A stretch of DNA of 38,659 nucleotides from Candidatus Polarisedimenticolia bacterium (GTDB lineage: Bacteria; Acidobacteriota; Polarisedimenticolia; Gp22-AA2): NCBI GenBank assembly GCA_036001465.1, contig DASYUH010000030.1:1-38659 (forward strand). Reading direction: 5' to 3'. The notes under the pieces were generated by a model. That model was not told the DNA's origin, made no database searches, and worked only from the letters and a program-made list of their open reading frames with translations. This document shows, piece by piece, positions 27,019 through 34,942 of the stretch (position 1 is the stretch's first letter; the number at the start of each line of letters is the position of its first letter). Position numbers and translations under genes: made by a program.

Positions 27019-29253
27019 ATGACCAATAACCCGGATGCCGTGGGTCCACTCGTCCGGGCCCTCAAGCAGCTGGCCACCGCGACCAAGACCATCTCCTTCT
27101 ATCCCGCCCAGCACCCGACCGTGTCGACGGCGCTGGACAAGGCCTCGGTGTTTCTCAAGGAGGCCCTCACGGACCTCGAGACGCTCACCGTCGGCGTGGC
27201 CGACGCCGCCTTTCTCGTCGATCGGACTGTCCTGGAGGAGGGGGATCGTGTCCTCGGCGGATTCGCCTCGTACCTGAGCCGCCGGAACGTCAGCGGGCTG
27301 AGCTTCCGGTCCCCGGTCGAGCCGGAGGCCCTCAAGGGGTTTCTCGAAGTCATCGCCCTCGATCCGGGGACGCTGCGCTCGCGCGGCGGACCGATGAAGA
27401 GCCTGGAGGAGCGCCGGCTCGGCGGCATTTCGGTCGTCGAGTTCGACGCGGCGGAGGCCCTCCGGTCGGCCCGCACGGGGACCGGCGCGGAGGCGGGGGC
27501 GGAGAAGACCCCGAGCGTCTCCTGGAGCGATCTGCTGGCCCGGTTCCTGGCCGGGCAGAGCTCCGTCCCTCCCGGCGGCGAGCACCTGATCCGGAGAGTG
27601 GCGGGGGATGCCAGGGCGGCCTGGGAGCTCATGGCCTCCCTGCAGAAAATCTGCGCCGAGGCCGGGCCGAACCGGTCGGGCATCCTGACCGGGGCGCTGA
27701 AACGGATCGCCGCGGAAGTCGGAACCGCCGAGCCGGAAGCGTTGTCGTCCCTGGCCCAGAACCTCGCGGCCGCCCTCATGGCGCTCGACCCCCAGGGGCG
27801 CAAGGAGATCCTCGGGACGAGCATCCCGGTTGCCGGCACCGACGTGGACCTGGCCGGCGCCATCAGGGCCAGCATCCCGGAAGACAACCTGGGGGAGCTG
27901 ATCGTCTCGATGGTGCAGTCCGAGGGGCGAGTGAACGCCCGCCTCGGGAGCGTCATCCGCAAGGTCCTCATCGACCGGGGCGTGAACGACCAGCAGAAGA
28001 CGAGCGTGCTCGAGGCGATCCGATCGGCGCGCGGGGTCGACAAGCCCCCGGCCGACGTGTGGGACTCCGTCGAGGACCTCCTGAAGGAATCGCAGGACGA
28101 CTGGATTTCCCGCGAATACAAGGGACTCCTGGAGATGATCGGCGCCAGCGCGCCGCCTCTCGAGGAGGGGCTGAAGCGGGAGCTCCTGGCGCTCCCCGAG
28201 GTGGTCGAGGCCATGACCCCCGAGGGGATCAGGCGCCGGGCCTGGCTCCTGTTCGGCGACCTGGTGGGTGTGGACCATGAGCCGGCCCGCCGGTGGGTCG
28301 CCCTGGACCAGATCGAGAAGCGTGCCTCAGGGCTCACGCCCGACTGGTTCGCCGAGTGCAGCGGCGTCGCCGAGGCGGTCCTGGCCATCCTCGCGGCGGG
28401 GACCTCGTCCCCGCCGCACGTCCGGGAGGCGGCTCAGAAGGCGATCCGGGCCACCGCCGATGCGCTGGTGCGCTGCTACCGCAAGTCGTTCCACACCCTG
28501 AAGCCCGAGCACCACACCGCCCTGGCCGCGGCGTTCCAGGCAATGGGCGAGCACTGCGTCGAGAGTCTCCTCCTGGGGCTCGCCGAGGAGGAGGACTGGG
28601 AAATCCGCAAGCCGTTCATCGGATTCCTCGCGTCGCGGCAGAAGGGGGCGGTCCCGGCGCTCGTCCGGCGACTGACCGACCCCTCCTGGTACCTGGTCAG
28701 GAACATCCTGCTCATCCTGGGGGAGATCGCCGACCCGGCGACGATCCCGGCCATCGCCCCGTGCCTCAAGCACGCCGAGCCGCGGGTCCGCCGGGATGCG
28801 GTCGCGGCCCTGGGAAAGATCGGCGGGCCGCGCGCCTTCGCCCTCCTGAGGGAGTGCCTCGACGACCCGGAGGTGCACGAGGTCGCGCTGCGTTCCCTCG
28901 CCGCCATCGACCGGCGCCGCACCATCGGCGCCTTCCTGGAGATGACCGAGCGCGTGGACCTGTTCGGGCGCGGCAACCAGCGGCTGAAGGAGGCGATCTC
29001 CACCCTCGGCGCCCTCGGCGGCAACGAGTCGGTGCCGCGGCTGCGCGCCATCCTGATGCGCGGGATGTGGCTGCCCCCTTGGGCCGGCGACACCGTGCGC
29101 GTCGCCGCGGCGCGGGCCCTCGAGAAGATCGGCACGACCACCGCCCTGAACGCCATCCAGGAAGGTTCGCGGCTGTGGCGGGGCCCCGTGGCAGGGACCT
29201 GCGCCGAGATCATCGGCCAGCGTTCGATGGGCGGCTTGACGTCGCGCAACTGA
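27019..29253 (+). CDS. HEAT-repeat protein with shared N-terminal module
   Basis: This 744-residue protein has no signal peptide. Residues about 8-115 form a module (ISFYPAQHPTVSTALDKA, then FLVDRTVL, FASYLSRRNVSGLSF, LKGFLEVI) that recurs in the next gene product. A long helical middle follows. The C-terminal part, about 500-735, contains HEAT-type repeats such as VPALVRRLTDPSWYLVRNILLILGEI and VRRDAVAALGKIGG, which make a protein-binding solenoid. No enzyme motif is seen. It is probably a scaffold or adaptor partner of the HD-GYP-like protein, whose gene starts 10 bases after this stop. Confidence 0.8.
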   Translation: MTNNPDAVGPLVRALKQLATATKTISFYPAQHPTVSTALDKASVFLKEALTDLETLTVGVADAAFLVDRTVLEEGDRVLGGFASYLSRRNVSGLSFRSPVEPEALKGFLEVIALDPGTLRSRGGPMKSLEERRLGGISVVEFDAAEALRSARTGTGAEAGAEKTPSVSWSDLLARFLAGQSSVPPGGEHLIRRVAGDARAAWELMASLQKICAEAGPNRSGILTGALKRIAAEVGTAEPEALSSLAQNLAAALMALDPQGRKEILGTSIPVAGTDVDLAGAIRASIPEDNLGELIVSMVQSEGRVNARLGSVIRKVLIDRGVNDQQKTSVLEAIRSARGVDKPPADVWDSVEDLLKESQDDWISREYKGLLEMIGASAPPLEEGLKRELLALPEVVEAMTPEGIRRRAWLLFGDLVGVDHEPARRWVALDQIEKRASGLTPDWFAECSGVAEAVLAILAAGTSSPPHVREAAQKAIRATADALVRCYRKSFHTLKPEHHTALAAAFQAMGEHCVESLLLGLAEEEDWEIRKPFIGFLASRQKGAVPALVRRLTDPSWYLVRNILLILGEIADPATIPAIAPCLKHAEPRVRRDAVAALGKIGGPRAFALLRECLDDPEVHEVALRSLAAIDRRRTIGAFLEMTERVDLFGRGNQRLKEAISTLGALGGNESVPRLRAILMRGMWLPPWAGDTVRVAAARALEKIGTTTALNAIQEGSRLWRGPVAGTCAEIIGQRSMGGLTSRN

Positions 29254-29263
29254 GGAGACCGAG

Positions 29264-30697
29264 ATGCCCGAGCCCGAGAAAACGCCCGCACCGGTTCTGG
29301 AGGGGCACGTCCAGGCGCTGTCGGCCGCGGCGGTGCGGGCCCTGCACGCCGCCGTCAACCAGCGCAAGATGTATCCCCCCGAGCACCCGATCGCGTCCCG
29401 GGCCCTCCGGACCCTGGCGCTCTACCTGGAGCGGCTGCTCGCCCTGATGGAGGACTGGCGCCTCGCCCTGGTCGGGGAGAAGCTCATGGCGGGTGGCCAG
29501 CCGCTCGACGAGGGGACGGACAGCCTCGCGCCCTTCGTCGAGACCCTGAAGTCGCGGGCCATCGAGACCATCGTGTTCAAGCGCGGCCTGGACCTCGAGC
29601 AGCTGCGCCGGTTCCTGTCGCTCATGATCCTGGACGCCAAGTGGTTCGCCGGCGCCTCCCTGCAGGACATGATCGCCAAGGAAGGGATCCGCTCGATCGA
29701 GGCGGGCCGGCTCGTGCTCGCCGACCCGGTCGAGGCGGACCGGAGCCGGGCCCTCATCGACGAGACCGGCCCGGAGCTGGCCGAGGCCTATGACAACGCC
29801 CTGACCTTCATCGAAGAGGCGGTCGGCGCTCTGCAGGATGGACGCCGCATCAGCATGGCGGACGCCGAGTCGTTCGTGCGCCTGGTCGCCTCGCAGATGC
29901 AGCAGGATCGATCGCCGTTCCTGATCCTGACGACCCTCAAGGCGCACCACGCCTACACCTTCACCCACATCATCAACGTCTGCCTTCTGACCGTGGTGCA
30001 GATCGAGGCGATGGGCGGGGACGCCACCGCGCTGCGGGAGTTCGGCCTGGCCTCGATGATGCACGACATCGGCAAGACCGTCCTGCCGAAGGAGCTTTTG
30101 AGCAAGCCGGGCAAGCTGACACCCGAGGAGTTCGGCCTCATTCAGAGGCATCCCCAGGACGGCGTGCACATCCTGCGCGAGACCCCCGGGGTCCCCGACC
30201 TGGCGCTCCTCGTGGCGTTCGAGCACCACATGCGGTACAACCACGGCGGGTATCCGCGCCCGCGACACCCCCGCCCGCTCCATCCGTGCAGCCTGATGAC
30301 CAACCTGGCCGACACCTACGATGCCATGCGCAGCCGCCGAGCGTACCAGGAGGAGTTCCCGCCCGAGAAGGTGGCCGCGGTGATCAGCGACAAGGCAGGG
30401 ACCGACTATCACCCGCGGCTGGCGCAGGCCTTCCTGCAGATCATGGGGGCCTACCCGCCGGGGACGCGCGTGCGCCTGGACACCGGGGAGGAGGGGGTCG
30501 TCGTCCGGTCGAACCCGTCCAACCCCTACCGCCCGGTCGTGCGCATGCTGCGGGACAGCACCGGGGGGCTCATCCGGCGCCTCGAAATCGTCGATCTGAT
30601 GGAGAAGGAGCAGGTGGGGGGCCACTTCTCCCGCAACATCCTGTCCTCGATCAGGACGCCGCCCCCGGCGAAGCCCGCCGGCCCGCAGGGTTCCTGA
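29264..30697 (+). CDS. HD-GYP domain protein (possible c-di-GMP phosphodiesterase) with shared N-terminal module
   Basis: This 477-residue protein has an N-terminal module (about 12-130) like that of the upstream HEAT protein, with MYPPEHPIASRAL and a following hydrophobic pattern. An HD-GYP domain (about 225-400) has MHDIGK near 266, LPKELLSKPGKLTPEE, and then EHHMRYNHGGYP. In standard HD-GYP enzymes the last motif is HHExxDGxGYP; here Glu is Met and DG is HG, while GYP is intact. It is followed by LADTYDAMRSRRAY. The family hydrolyses c-di-GMP or cGAMP; activity here is uncertain. The GGAG of the ribosome site overlaps the upstream TGA. It converges with the response regulator gene. Confidence 0.87.
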   Translation: MPEPEKTPAPVLEGHVQALSAAAVRALHAAVNQRKMYPPEHPIASRALRTLALYLERLLALMEDWRLALVGEKLMAGGQPLDEGTDSLAPFVETLKSRAIETIVFKRGLDLEQLRRFLSLMILDAKWFAGASLQDMIAKEGIRSIEAGRLVLADPVEADRSRALIDETGPELAEAYDNALTFIEEAVGALQDGRRISMADAESFVRLVASQMQQDRSPFLILTTLKAHHAYTFTHIINVCLLTVVQIEAMGGDATALREFGLASMMHDIGKTVLPKELLSKPGKLTPEEFGLIQRHPQDGVHILRETPGVPDLALLVAFEHHMRYNHGGYPRPRHPRPLHPCSLMTNLADTYDAMRSRRAYQEEFPPEKVAAVISDKAGTDYHPRLAQAFLQIMGAYPPGTRVRLDTGEEGVVVRSNPSNPYRPVVRMLRDSTGGLIRRLEIVDLMEKEQVGGHFSRNILSSIRTPPPAKPAGPQGS

Positions 30698-30729
30698 CCC
30701 GGGAGCCGGCCGGCTGCCCGGACCGGCCT

Positions 30730-31428
30730 CTAGCGCAGGTCGCCGCGCAGCCTGTCGGGCCGGGACGACGCGCTGGCGATTCCTCGTTCGATGGCGTAAC
30801 GCGTCAGGCCGGCGACATTGTGGATCTCGAGCTTATCCATGATGCGCGTCCGGTGGTTCTCGATCGTCTTCACGGAGAGCCCCAGCAACCCGGCGATCTC
30901 CTTGTTGGTGTGCCCCTCGGCGATGAGCTGCAGGATTTCCCGCTCGCGCGGCGTCAGGACGTCGACCATCCCCGCATGCGTCCCGGCTTGCGGCCCCTTC
31001 AGGTATCCCTCGACCACCCGGTTCGAGATCGACGGGTGCAGGTAGGTGCCGCCCCCCTCCACCGCGTGGATCGCCTCGACCAGGTCGGACGAGACCGATT
31101 CCTTGAGCAGATAACCCTTCGCCCCCGCCTTGAGCAGGGAGTAGACGTACTCTTCGCTGCTGTGCATCGTCAGGGCGACGACCCGGATGGAGGGGTTGTC
31201 CTTGACGATGCGGGCCGTCGCTTCGAGCCCGTTCATTTTCGGCATGCTGACGTCCATGATCACCACGTCGGGCGCGAGACACACGGCCTTCTTGACCGCT
31301 TCGCGGCCGTCGGCGGCCTCCCCGACGACTTCCATGTCGGGCTCGCCCTCCAGTATGGCCCTGAGTCCCTGGCGCACAATCGTGTGATCGTCGGCCACCA
31401 GGATGCGGGTTCGCTTGCCAGGCGCCAT
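30730..31428 (-). CDS. NarL/FixJ-family response regulator (orphan)
   Basis: This 232-residue regulator has a receiver domain (Asp13-Asp14, phospho-acceptor Asp59 in VVIMDVSMPKMNG, Thr in ALTMHSS, Lys in GYLLKES) and a LuxR-type helix-turn-helix (LTPREREILQLIAEGHTNKEIAGLLGLS split by a turn, then VKTIENHR). All phosphorylation-site residues are present. No histidine kinase gene is adjacent, so the partner is encoded elsewhere. ATG 31428 follows GGGAGGGCGCCC. A promoter with perfect TTGACA lies at 31454-31483. The gene is downstream of wecB on the same strand but has its own promoter. Confidence 0.95.
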   Translation of the reverse strand: MAPGKRTRILVADDHTIVRQGLRAILEGEPDMEVVGEAADGREAVKKAVCLAPDVVIMDVSMPKMNGLEATARIVKDNPSIRVVALTMHSSEEYVYSLLKAGAKGYLLKESVSSDLVEAIHAVEGGGTYLHPSISNRVVEGYLKGPQAGTHAGMVDVLTPREREILQLIAEGHTNKEIAGLLGLSVKTIENHRTRIMDKLEIHNVAGLTRYAIERGIASASSRPDRLRGDLR

Positions 31429-31453
31429 GGGCGCCCTCCCGTGAATGGCGTCA

Positions 31454-31483
31454 ATTCTGGGGGCGCGCGATGCCCGATGTCAA
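31454..31483 (-). promoter_or_regulatory. Sigma70-type promoter for the response regulator gene
   Basis: On the minus strand TTGACA (31478-31483) is followed after 18 bases by CAGAAT (31454-31459). The predicted start is near 31447, about 19 bases before the ATG. Confidence 0.55.
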
Positions 31484-31540
31484 CCAGGGAGGGAGCGCGG
31501 AGGGACGGAGCTCCACCCGCCCTGACGTCTACCGCCCTCC

Positions 31541-31594
31541 GCCCGGCCTGCCGCCCCCGCCCGGCCTGCCGCCCCCGCCAGGCCTAGCGCCCCG
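31541..31594. repeat. 18-bp tandem repeat at the 3' end of wecB
   Basis: Two identical units of GCCCGGCCTGCCGCCCCC (31541-31558, 31559-31576) and a diverged third (31577-31594) cover the wecB stop codon at 31584-31586. Confidence 0.75.
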
Positions 31595-32816
31595 CGCCGA
31601 GACGCGCGAAGACCGCGACGATGCGGGCCGCCGCCTTGCCGTCCCACATCGGGATCGACCGGGGGCGCGGCGGAGGTGCTCTCAGAATCTGGCGGGCCGC
31701 GGCGACGATTCTCGCCGTGTCGCTTCCCACCAGGCGGTTCGTCCCGCGGCTGAGGGTGATCGGACGCTCCGTGTTCTCCCGCAGCGTCAGGCAGGGGACG
31801 CCGAGGATCGAGGCCTCTTCCTGGATCCCACCCGAATCGGTCAGGATCATCCGCGCCCGCTTCTGCAGGTGCAGGAAGTCGAGATATCCCAGCGGCTCGA
31901 CGAGACGCAGGCCGCCGCCCCCCACCTCGCCGCCGTGCGCCGCGATCATCTTGAGCGTCCGCGGATGGACTGGGAACAGGATCGGGATCTCCAGGGCGAT
32001 GGTATCGAGCGCCGCGACGATGCGCTGCAACGCCTGGGAATCGTCCACGTTCGAGGGACGGTGCAGGGTCAGCAACGCGAACGGAGGGGCGATCCCGAGC
32101 CGCGCCATCACGTCGGACGAATCGGCGCGCGCCAGGAAGCGGCGCAGCGTGTCGATCATCACGTTCCCGACCCGGTGGATCTTGCGCTTCGGGACCCCTT
32201 CGGCGGCCAGGTTCCGATCGGCGTCCGGACTGGTGGTGAAGAGCAGGTCGGAGAGGGCGTCGGTCACGATACGGTTGACCTCTTCCGGCATCGTCCGATC
32301 GCCCGAGCGCAGGCCCGCCTCGACGTGCGCGACCCTGATAGGAGGCGTCACCTTGGCGGCGACCACCGAGCACGCCAGCGTCGAGTTGACGTCTCCGACC
32401 ACCACGACCCAGTCGGGGCGCTCCTCTTCGATGACTTTCTCGAATGCCTCCATGATGCGCGCCGTCTGCGCCGCGTGCGTGCCCGACCGGACGCCCAGGT
32501 GGATGTCGGGCGGCGGGATCTCCAGGTCCTCGAAAAACACGTCCGACATCTGTTCGTCGTAGTGCTGGCCGGTGTGCACCAGCCGGGGGTCGAACCGATC
32601 GGGGCGCGCCCGGAACGCGCGCAACAGGGGGGCGACCTTCATGAAGTTCGGACGGGCGCCGGCGACGAGCAGGACGCGGAGGGGCTGCGCGGGCGCGCGG
32701 CGAGCCTCCGCAGCGCCCGCGGGCGCCCGGCGCGCGGCCCCAGGGCGCGCGGCCGATCGGGCCCTCGCAGAGCCCCTTCCCGTTTTCGCAGGTCCGCTTC
32801 GGGCCCCGCTTGCCAT
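31584..32816 (-). CDS. wecB: UDP-N-acetylglucosamine 2-epimerase (non-hydrolysing)
   Basis: This 410-residue protein interconverts UDP-GlcNAc and UDP-ManNAc for surface polysaccharide synthesis. Family motifs are ARPNFMKVAPL, TGQHYDEQMSD, GDVNSTLA, HVEAGLRSGDRTMPEEVNR, LTLHRPSNVD, PVHPRT, LTDSGGIQEEA and LRENTERP, in the normal order. ATG 32816 is the first start in the frame upstream of the domain and adds about 39 Arg/Ala-rich residues; its ribosome site is poor, so the true start could be nearer the domain. A promoter about 620 bases upstream and a 96-bp tandem repeat occupy the leader. The DegT aminotransferase next door suggests a modified amino sugar pathway. Confidence 0.93.
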   Translation of the reverse strand: MASGARSGPAKTGRGSARARSAARPGAARRAPAGAAEARRAPAQPLRVLLVAGARPNFMKVAPLLRAFRARPDRFDPRLVHTGQHYDEQMSDVFFEDLEIPPPDIHLGVRSGTHAAQTARIMEAFEKVIEEERPDWVVVVGDVNSTLACSVVAAKVTPPIRVAHVEAGLRSGDRTMPEEVNRIVTDALSDLLFTTSPDADRNLAAEGVPKRKIHRVGNVMIDTLRRFLARADSSDVMARLGIAPPFALLTLHRPSNVDDSQALQRIVAALDTIALEIPILFPVHPRTLKMIAAHGGEVGGGGLRLVEPLGYLDFLHLQKRARMILTDSGGIQEEASILGVPCLTLRENTERPITLSRGTNRLVGSDTARIVAAARQILRAPPPRPRSIPMWDGKAAARIVAVFARLGAGR

Positions 32817-32971
32817 CGAGGAGACCCCATACCGGTCGCGCCGGCGCCGGAGCGCGCCGGGGCGCCGGCAGATTGTGGTGGAGCGGACCAGGCAAGTCAA
32901 CGACTTGTGCAGGGCGTTCCTCCGAAGGCTGCGAGCACTGATGTCGGGGGCAGGGGGGCGCCGGATGGCTT

Positions 32972-33183
32972 GATGGAAAACGTCCGGGCTGGCGGGATGA
33001 AGCGGGCGGGGCCCACACACGATGGCCTCGGCGAAGTCGGTCGCCGGCGGACCCGGCAGCCGCTGCCGATGGAAAACGTCCGGGCTGGCGGGATGAAGCG
33101 AGCGGGGCCCGCACCCGATGGCCCCGGCGAAGTCGGTCCCCCGCGGACCCGGCAGCCCCAGCCGATGGAAAACGTCCGGGCTG
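32972..33183. repeat. 96-bp tandem repeat, about 2.2 copies
   Basis: GATGGAAAACGTCCGGGCT recurs at 32972, 33068 and 33164, exactly 96 bases apart. The two full units are nearly identical and the third ends after about 20 bases. It lies in the predicted 5' leader of wecB. Confidence 0.9.
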
Positions 33184-33253
33184 AGCGGCAGGGAGTGTGC
33201 CGAAACCGAAGCGATTCCCGGCGCCGATGAGGACGGCGAGCTGGGGGGCGAGC

Positions 33254-33313
33254 TTGGCGGCAAGAGCGGCGCCGAGCGCGACGGCAAGAGCGACGCCAAG
33301 AGCGACGGCGAGG
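33254..33313. repeat. Degenerate 12-bp tandem repeat, five units
   Basis: Units resemble GCGACGGCAAGA; the last three (33278, 33290, 33302) are the best conserved. It is immediately upstream (in wecB orientation) of the 96-bp repeat. Confidence 0.65.
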
Positions 33314-33444
33314 ATGAATTCGAGGCCCATGAGCGCGGACACCCCCCGGAGCGAGACCACGTCGCGCACGTCAACATGGCAAACGGGAAACGTTCAGCGC
33401 TCGAGCGGCGGGGGCGGACGAGACGTGCCGATCAAGCAAGGTGT

Positions 33445-33473
33445 AATTTAGGAGAATATCGTGGAGAAGTCAA
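33445..33473 (-). promoter_or_regulatory. Sigma70-type promoter toward wecB
   Basis: On the minus strand TTGACT (33468-33473) and TAAATT (33445-33450) are separated by 17 bases in a locally AT-rich patch. The predicted start near 33438 would give wecB a leader of about 620 bases containing both repeats. Confidence 0.55.
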
Positions 33474-33494
33474 TCACTTTCTGAAGGAATTTTT

Positions 33495-34862
33495 CTAGGG
33501 CCGCGCGAGCGCCTTGGCAAGAGCCGCGCACACCCGGTCCACCTGGTCGTCGGTCATCTCCGGATGGATCGGCAGCGACAGGACCTCGCGGGCTGCCCGC
33601 TCGGCCTCGGGGAAGGCCCCCTCGCGCAGGCCCATCCACGCGTAGGCCGGCTGCAGGTGCAGAGGGATCGGGTAGTGGATGCCGGTCTCGATCCCCTGCT
33701 CGAGGAGAGCGGCGCGCACCCGGTCGCGAAGCGAAGCGGCGCCTGGGCGAGCGTCACTTGGGCGAGCGTCACCTGGAGACAACCGCACCGTATAAAGATG
33801 ATAGGCGTGGGTGCCCCACGGCTTCTCGACCGGGAGGCGAAGCGGCGCCCCGGCCTGCCGGTGGTCTCCCCCGCCGCTCGAGGGCGCGGCCAGCCCCATC
33901 TCGACGAGCCGCGCACCGTAGCGTGCGGCCAGGGCGCGCCGGCGCTCGTTCCGGGCGGCGAGCCGTTTCAGCTTGACCCGCAGGATCGCGGCCTGCAAGG
34001 CGTCGAGCCGGCCGTTGTATCCCTCCTCCGCGTGGACGTATTTCTCCGACTGGCCGTGATCGCGCAGCCGCCTGACTCTGTCCGCGATGTCGGCCCGCGC
34101 GGAGGTGACCAGGCCCCCCTCGCCGCACGCCCCCAGGTTCTTGGACGGATAGAAGGAGAAACAGCCCGCGTCGCCGAGAGAGCCGGCCGCGCGCCCCCCA
34201 CCGCCGCCACGGCCGGCATAGAGAGCTCCATGCGCCTGGCAGGCGTCCTCGACGACCGAGATGCCCCGCCGGCGGGCGCAATCGAGAATCGGGTCCATGT
34301 CCGCCACCTGGCCGAACAGGTGGATCGGCACGATGGCCCGCGTCCTGCGGGTGAGCGCCCCTTCGAGCCGGGCGGGATCGAGCGTCAGGGATGCGGGATC
34401 GACGTCGACGAAGACCGGCCGGCCCCCCGCCTGGCTGATGGCCTCGGTCGTGCCGATGAAGGTCAGAGGCGTGGTGATGACCTCGGGCCGCTCGCCTGCG
34501 GCGTCCCGGCCGGACCCCAACGCGCCGCCGACGGAGCCGCCTCCAGGCGCGCCGCCGGCGGGACCGCCTCCAGGCGCGCCGCCGTGCCCGAGGCCCGCGG
34601 CCATCAGCGCGAAGCGCAGAGCGTCGGTGCCGCTGCTCACCGCCACCGCGTGCGCCACGCCGCAGAAGGAGGCGAACTCGCGCTCCAGCCCCTCGATCTC
34701 CGGGCCGCCGATGTAGCGCCCGGACGCGAGGACGCGCGTGACGGCGGCGTCGATCTCCGGCTTCAGCCCGGCATATTCCGCCGCCGGATCGACCGCCTGG
34801 ATCCGCGCTTTCTGATCGCTCTTGCCCGCGGCCCCGCCGGCGGGAATTCGCGACGATGCCAT
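33495..34862 (-). CDS. DegT/DnrJ/EryC1/StrS family sugar aminotransferase
   Basis: This 455-residue PLP enzyme of the sugar aminotransferase family installs an amino group on a keto-sugar nucleotide. Seen are GRYIGGPEIEGLEREFA, AVSSGTDAL, TTPLTFIGTTEAI, VEDACQAHGA, the PLP lysine Lys241 in FYPSKNLGACGEGG, EGYNGRLDALQAAIL, and TGIHYPIPLH. A Gly-rich insert of about 25 residues (GGAPGGGPAGGAPGGG and on) sits after AAGLG, between the start of the cofactor fold and the TTPLTF strand, and is not typical of the family. ATG 34862 follows GGAGGTGGGCTTCG. Together with WecB it points to a surface glycan containing amino sugars. Confidence 0.92.
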   Translation of the reverse strand: MASSRIPAGGAAGKSDQKARIQAVDPAAEYAGLKPEIDAAVTRVLASGRYIGGPEIEGLEREFASFCGVAHAVAVSSGTDALRFALMAAGLGHGGAPGGGPAGGAPGGGSVGGALGSGRDAAGERPEVITTPLTFIGTTEAISQAGGRPVFVDVDPASLTLDPARLEGALTRRTRAIVPIHLFGQVADMDPILDCARRRGISVVEDACQAHGALYAGRGGGGGRAAGSLGDAGCFSFYPSKNLGACGEGGLVTSARADIADRVRRLRDHGQSEKYVHAEEGYNGRLDALQAAILRVKLKRLAARNERRRALAARYGARLVEMGLAAPSSGGGDHRQAGAPLRLPVEKPWGTHAYHLYTVRLSPGDARPSDARPGAASLRDRVRAALLEQGIETGIHYPIPLHLQPAYAWMGLREGAFPEAERAAREVLSLPIHPEMTDDQVDRVCAALAKALARP

Positions 34863-34942
34863 CGAAGCCCACCTCCGCGAAACGGCTGATTGTGGGGCAG
34901 CGGCCGTCTCAAGTCAACGCGGCGGTGGACCTGCGGCGCGGA

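Larger units (their letters stand above)
32817..33494. other. Intergenic or leader region upstream of wecB, rich in tandem repeats
   Basis: These 678 bases between wecB and the DegT aminotransferase gene contain a 96-bp repeat, a 12-bp repeat and a promoter. Open frames run through it on both strands only because both repeat lengths are multiples of three and the DNA is GC-rich. One minus-strand frame starting near 33369 or 33330 encodes a hydrophobic stretch (LEFILAVALGVALAVALGAA), but it has no stop before 31480 and no good ribosome site. I do not call a gene here. Confidence 0.6.

Noticed and set aside
30701-30718. Terminator between the convergent HD-GYP and response-regulator genes
   Set aside because: AGCCGGCCGGCT is a perfect palindrome but leaves no loop and is not followed by a T-run; GC-rich palindromes are common here.
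33190-33369. Small membrane protein on the minus strand (LEFILAVALGVALAVALGAA)
   Set aside because: The hydrophobic run is a by-product of the 12-bp repeat, the frame has no stop until 31480 through all of wecB, and there is no convincing ribosome site.
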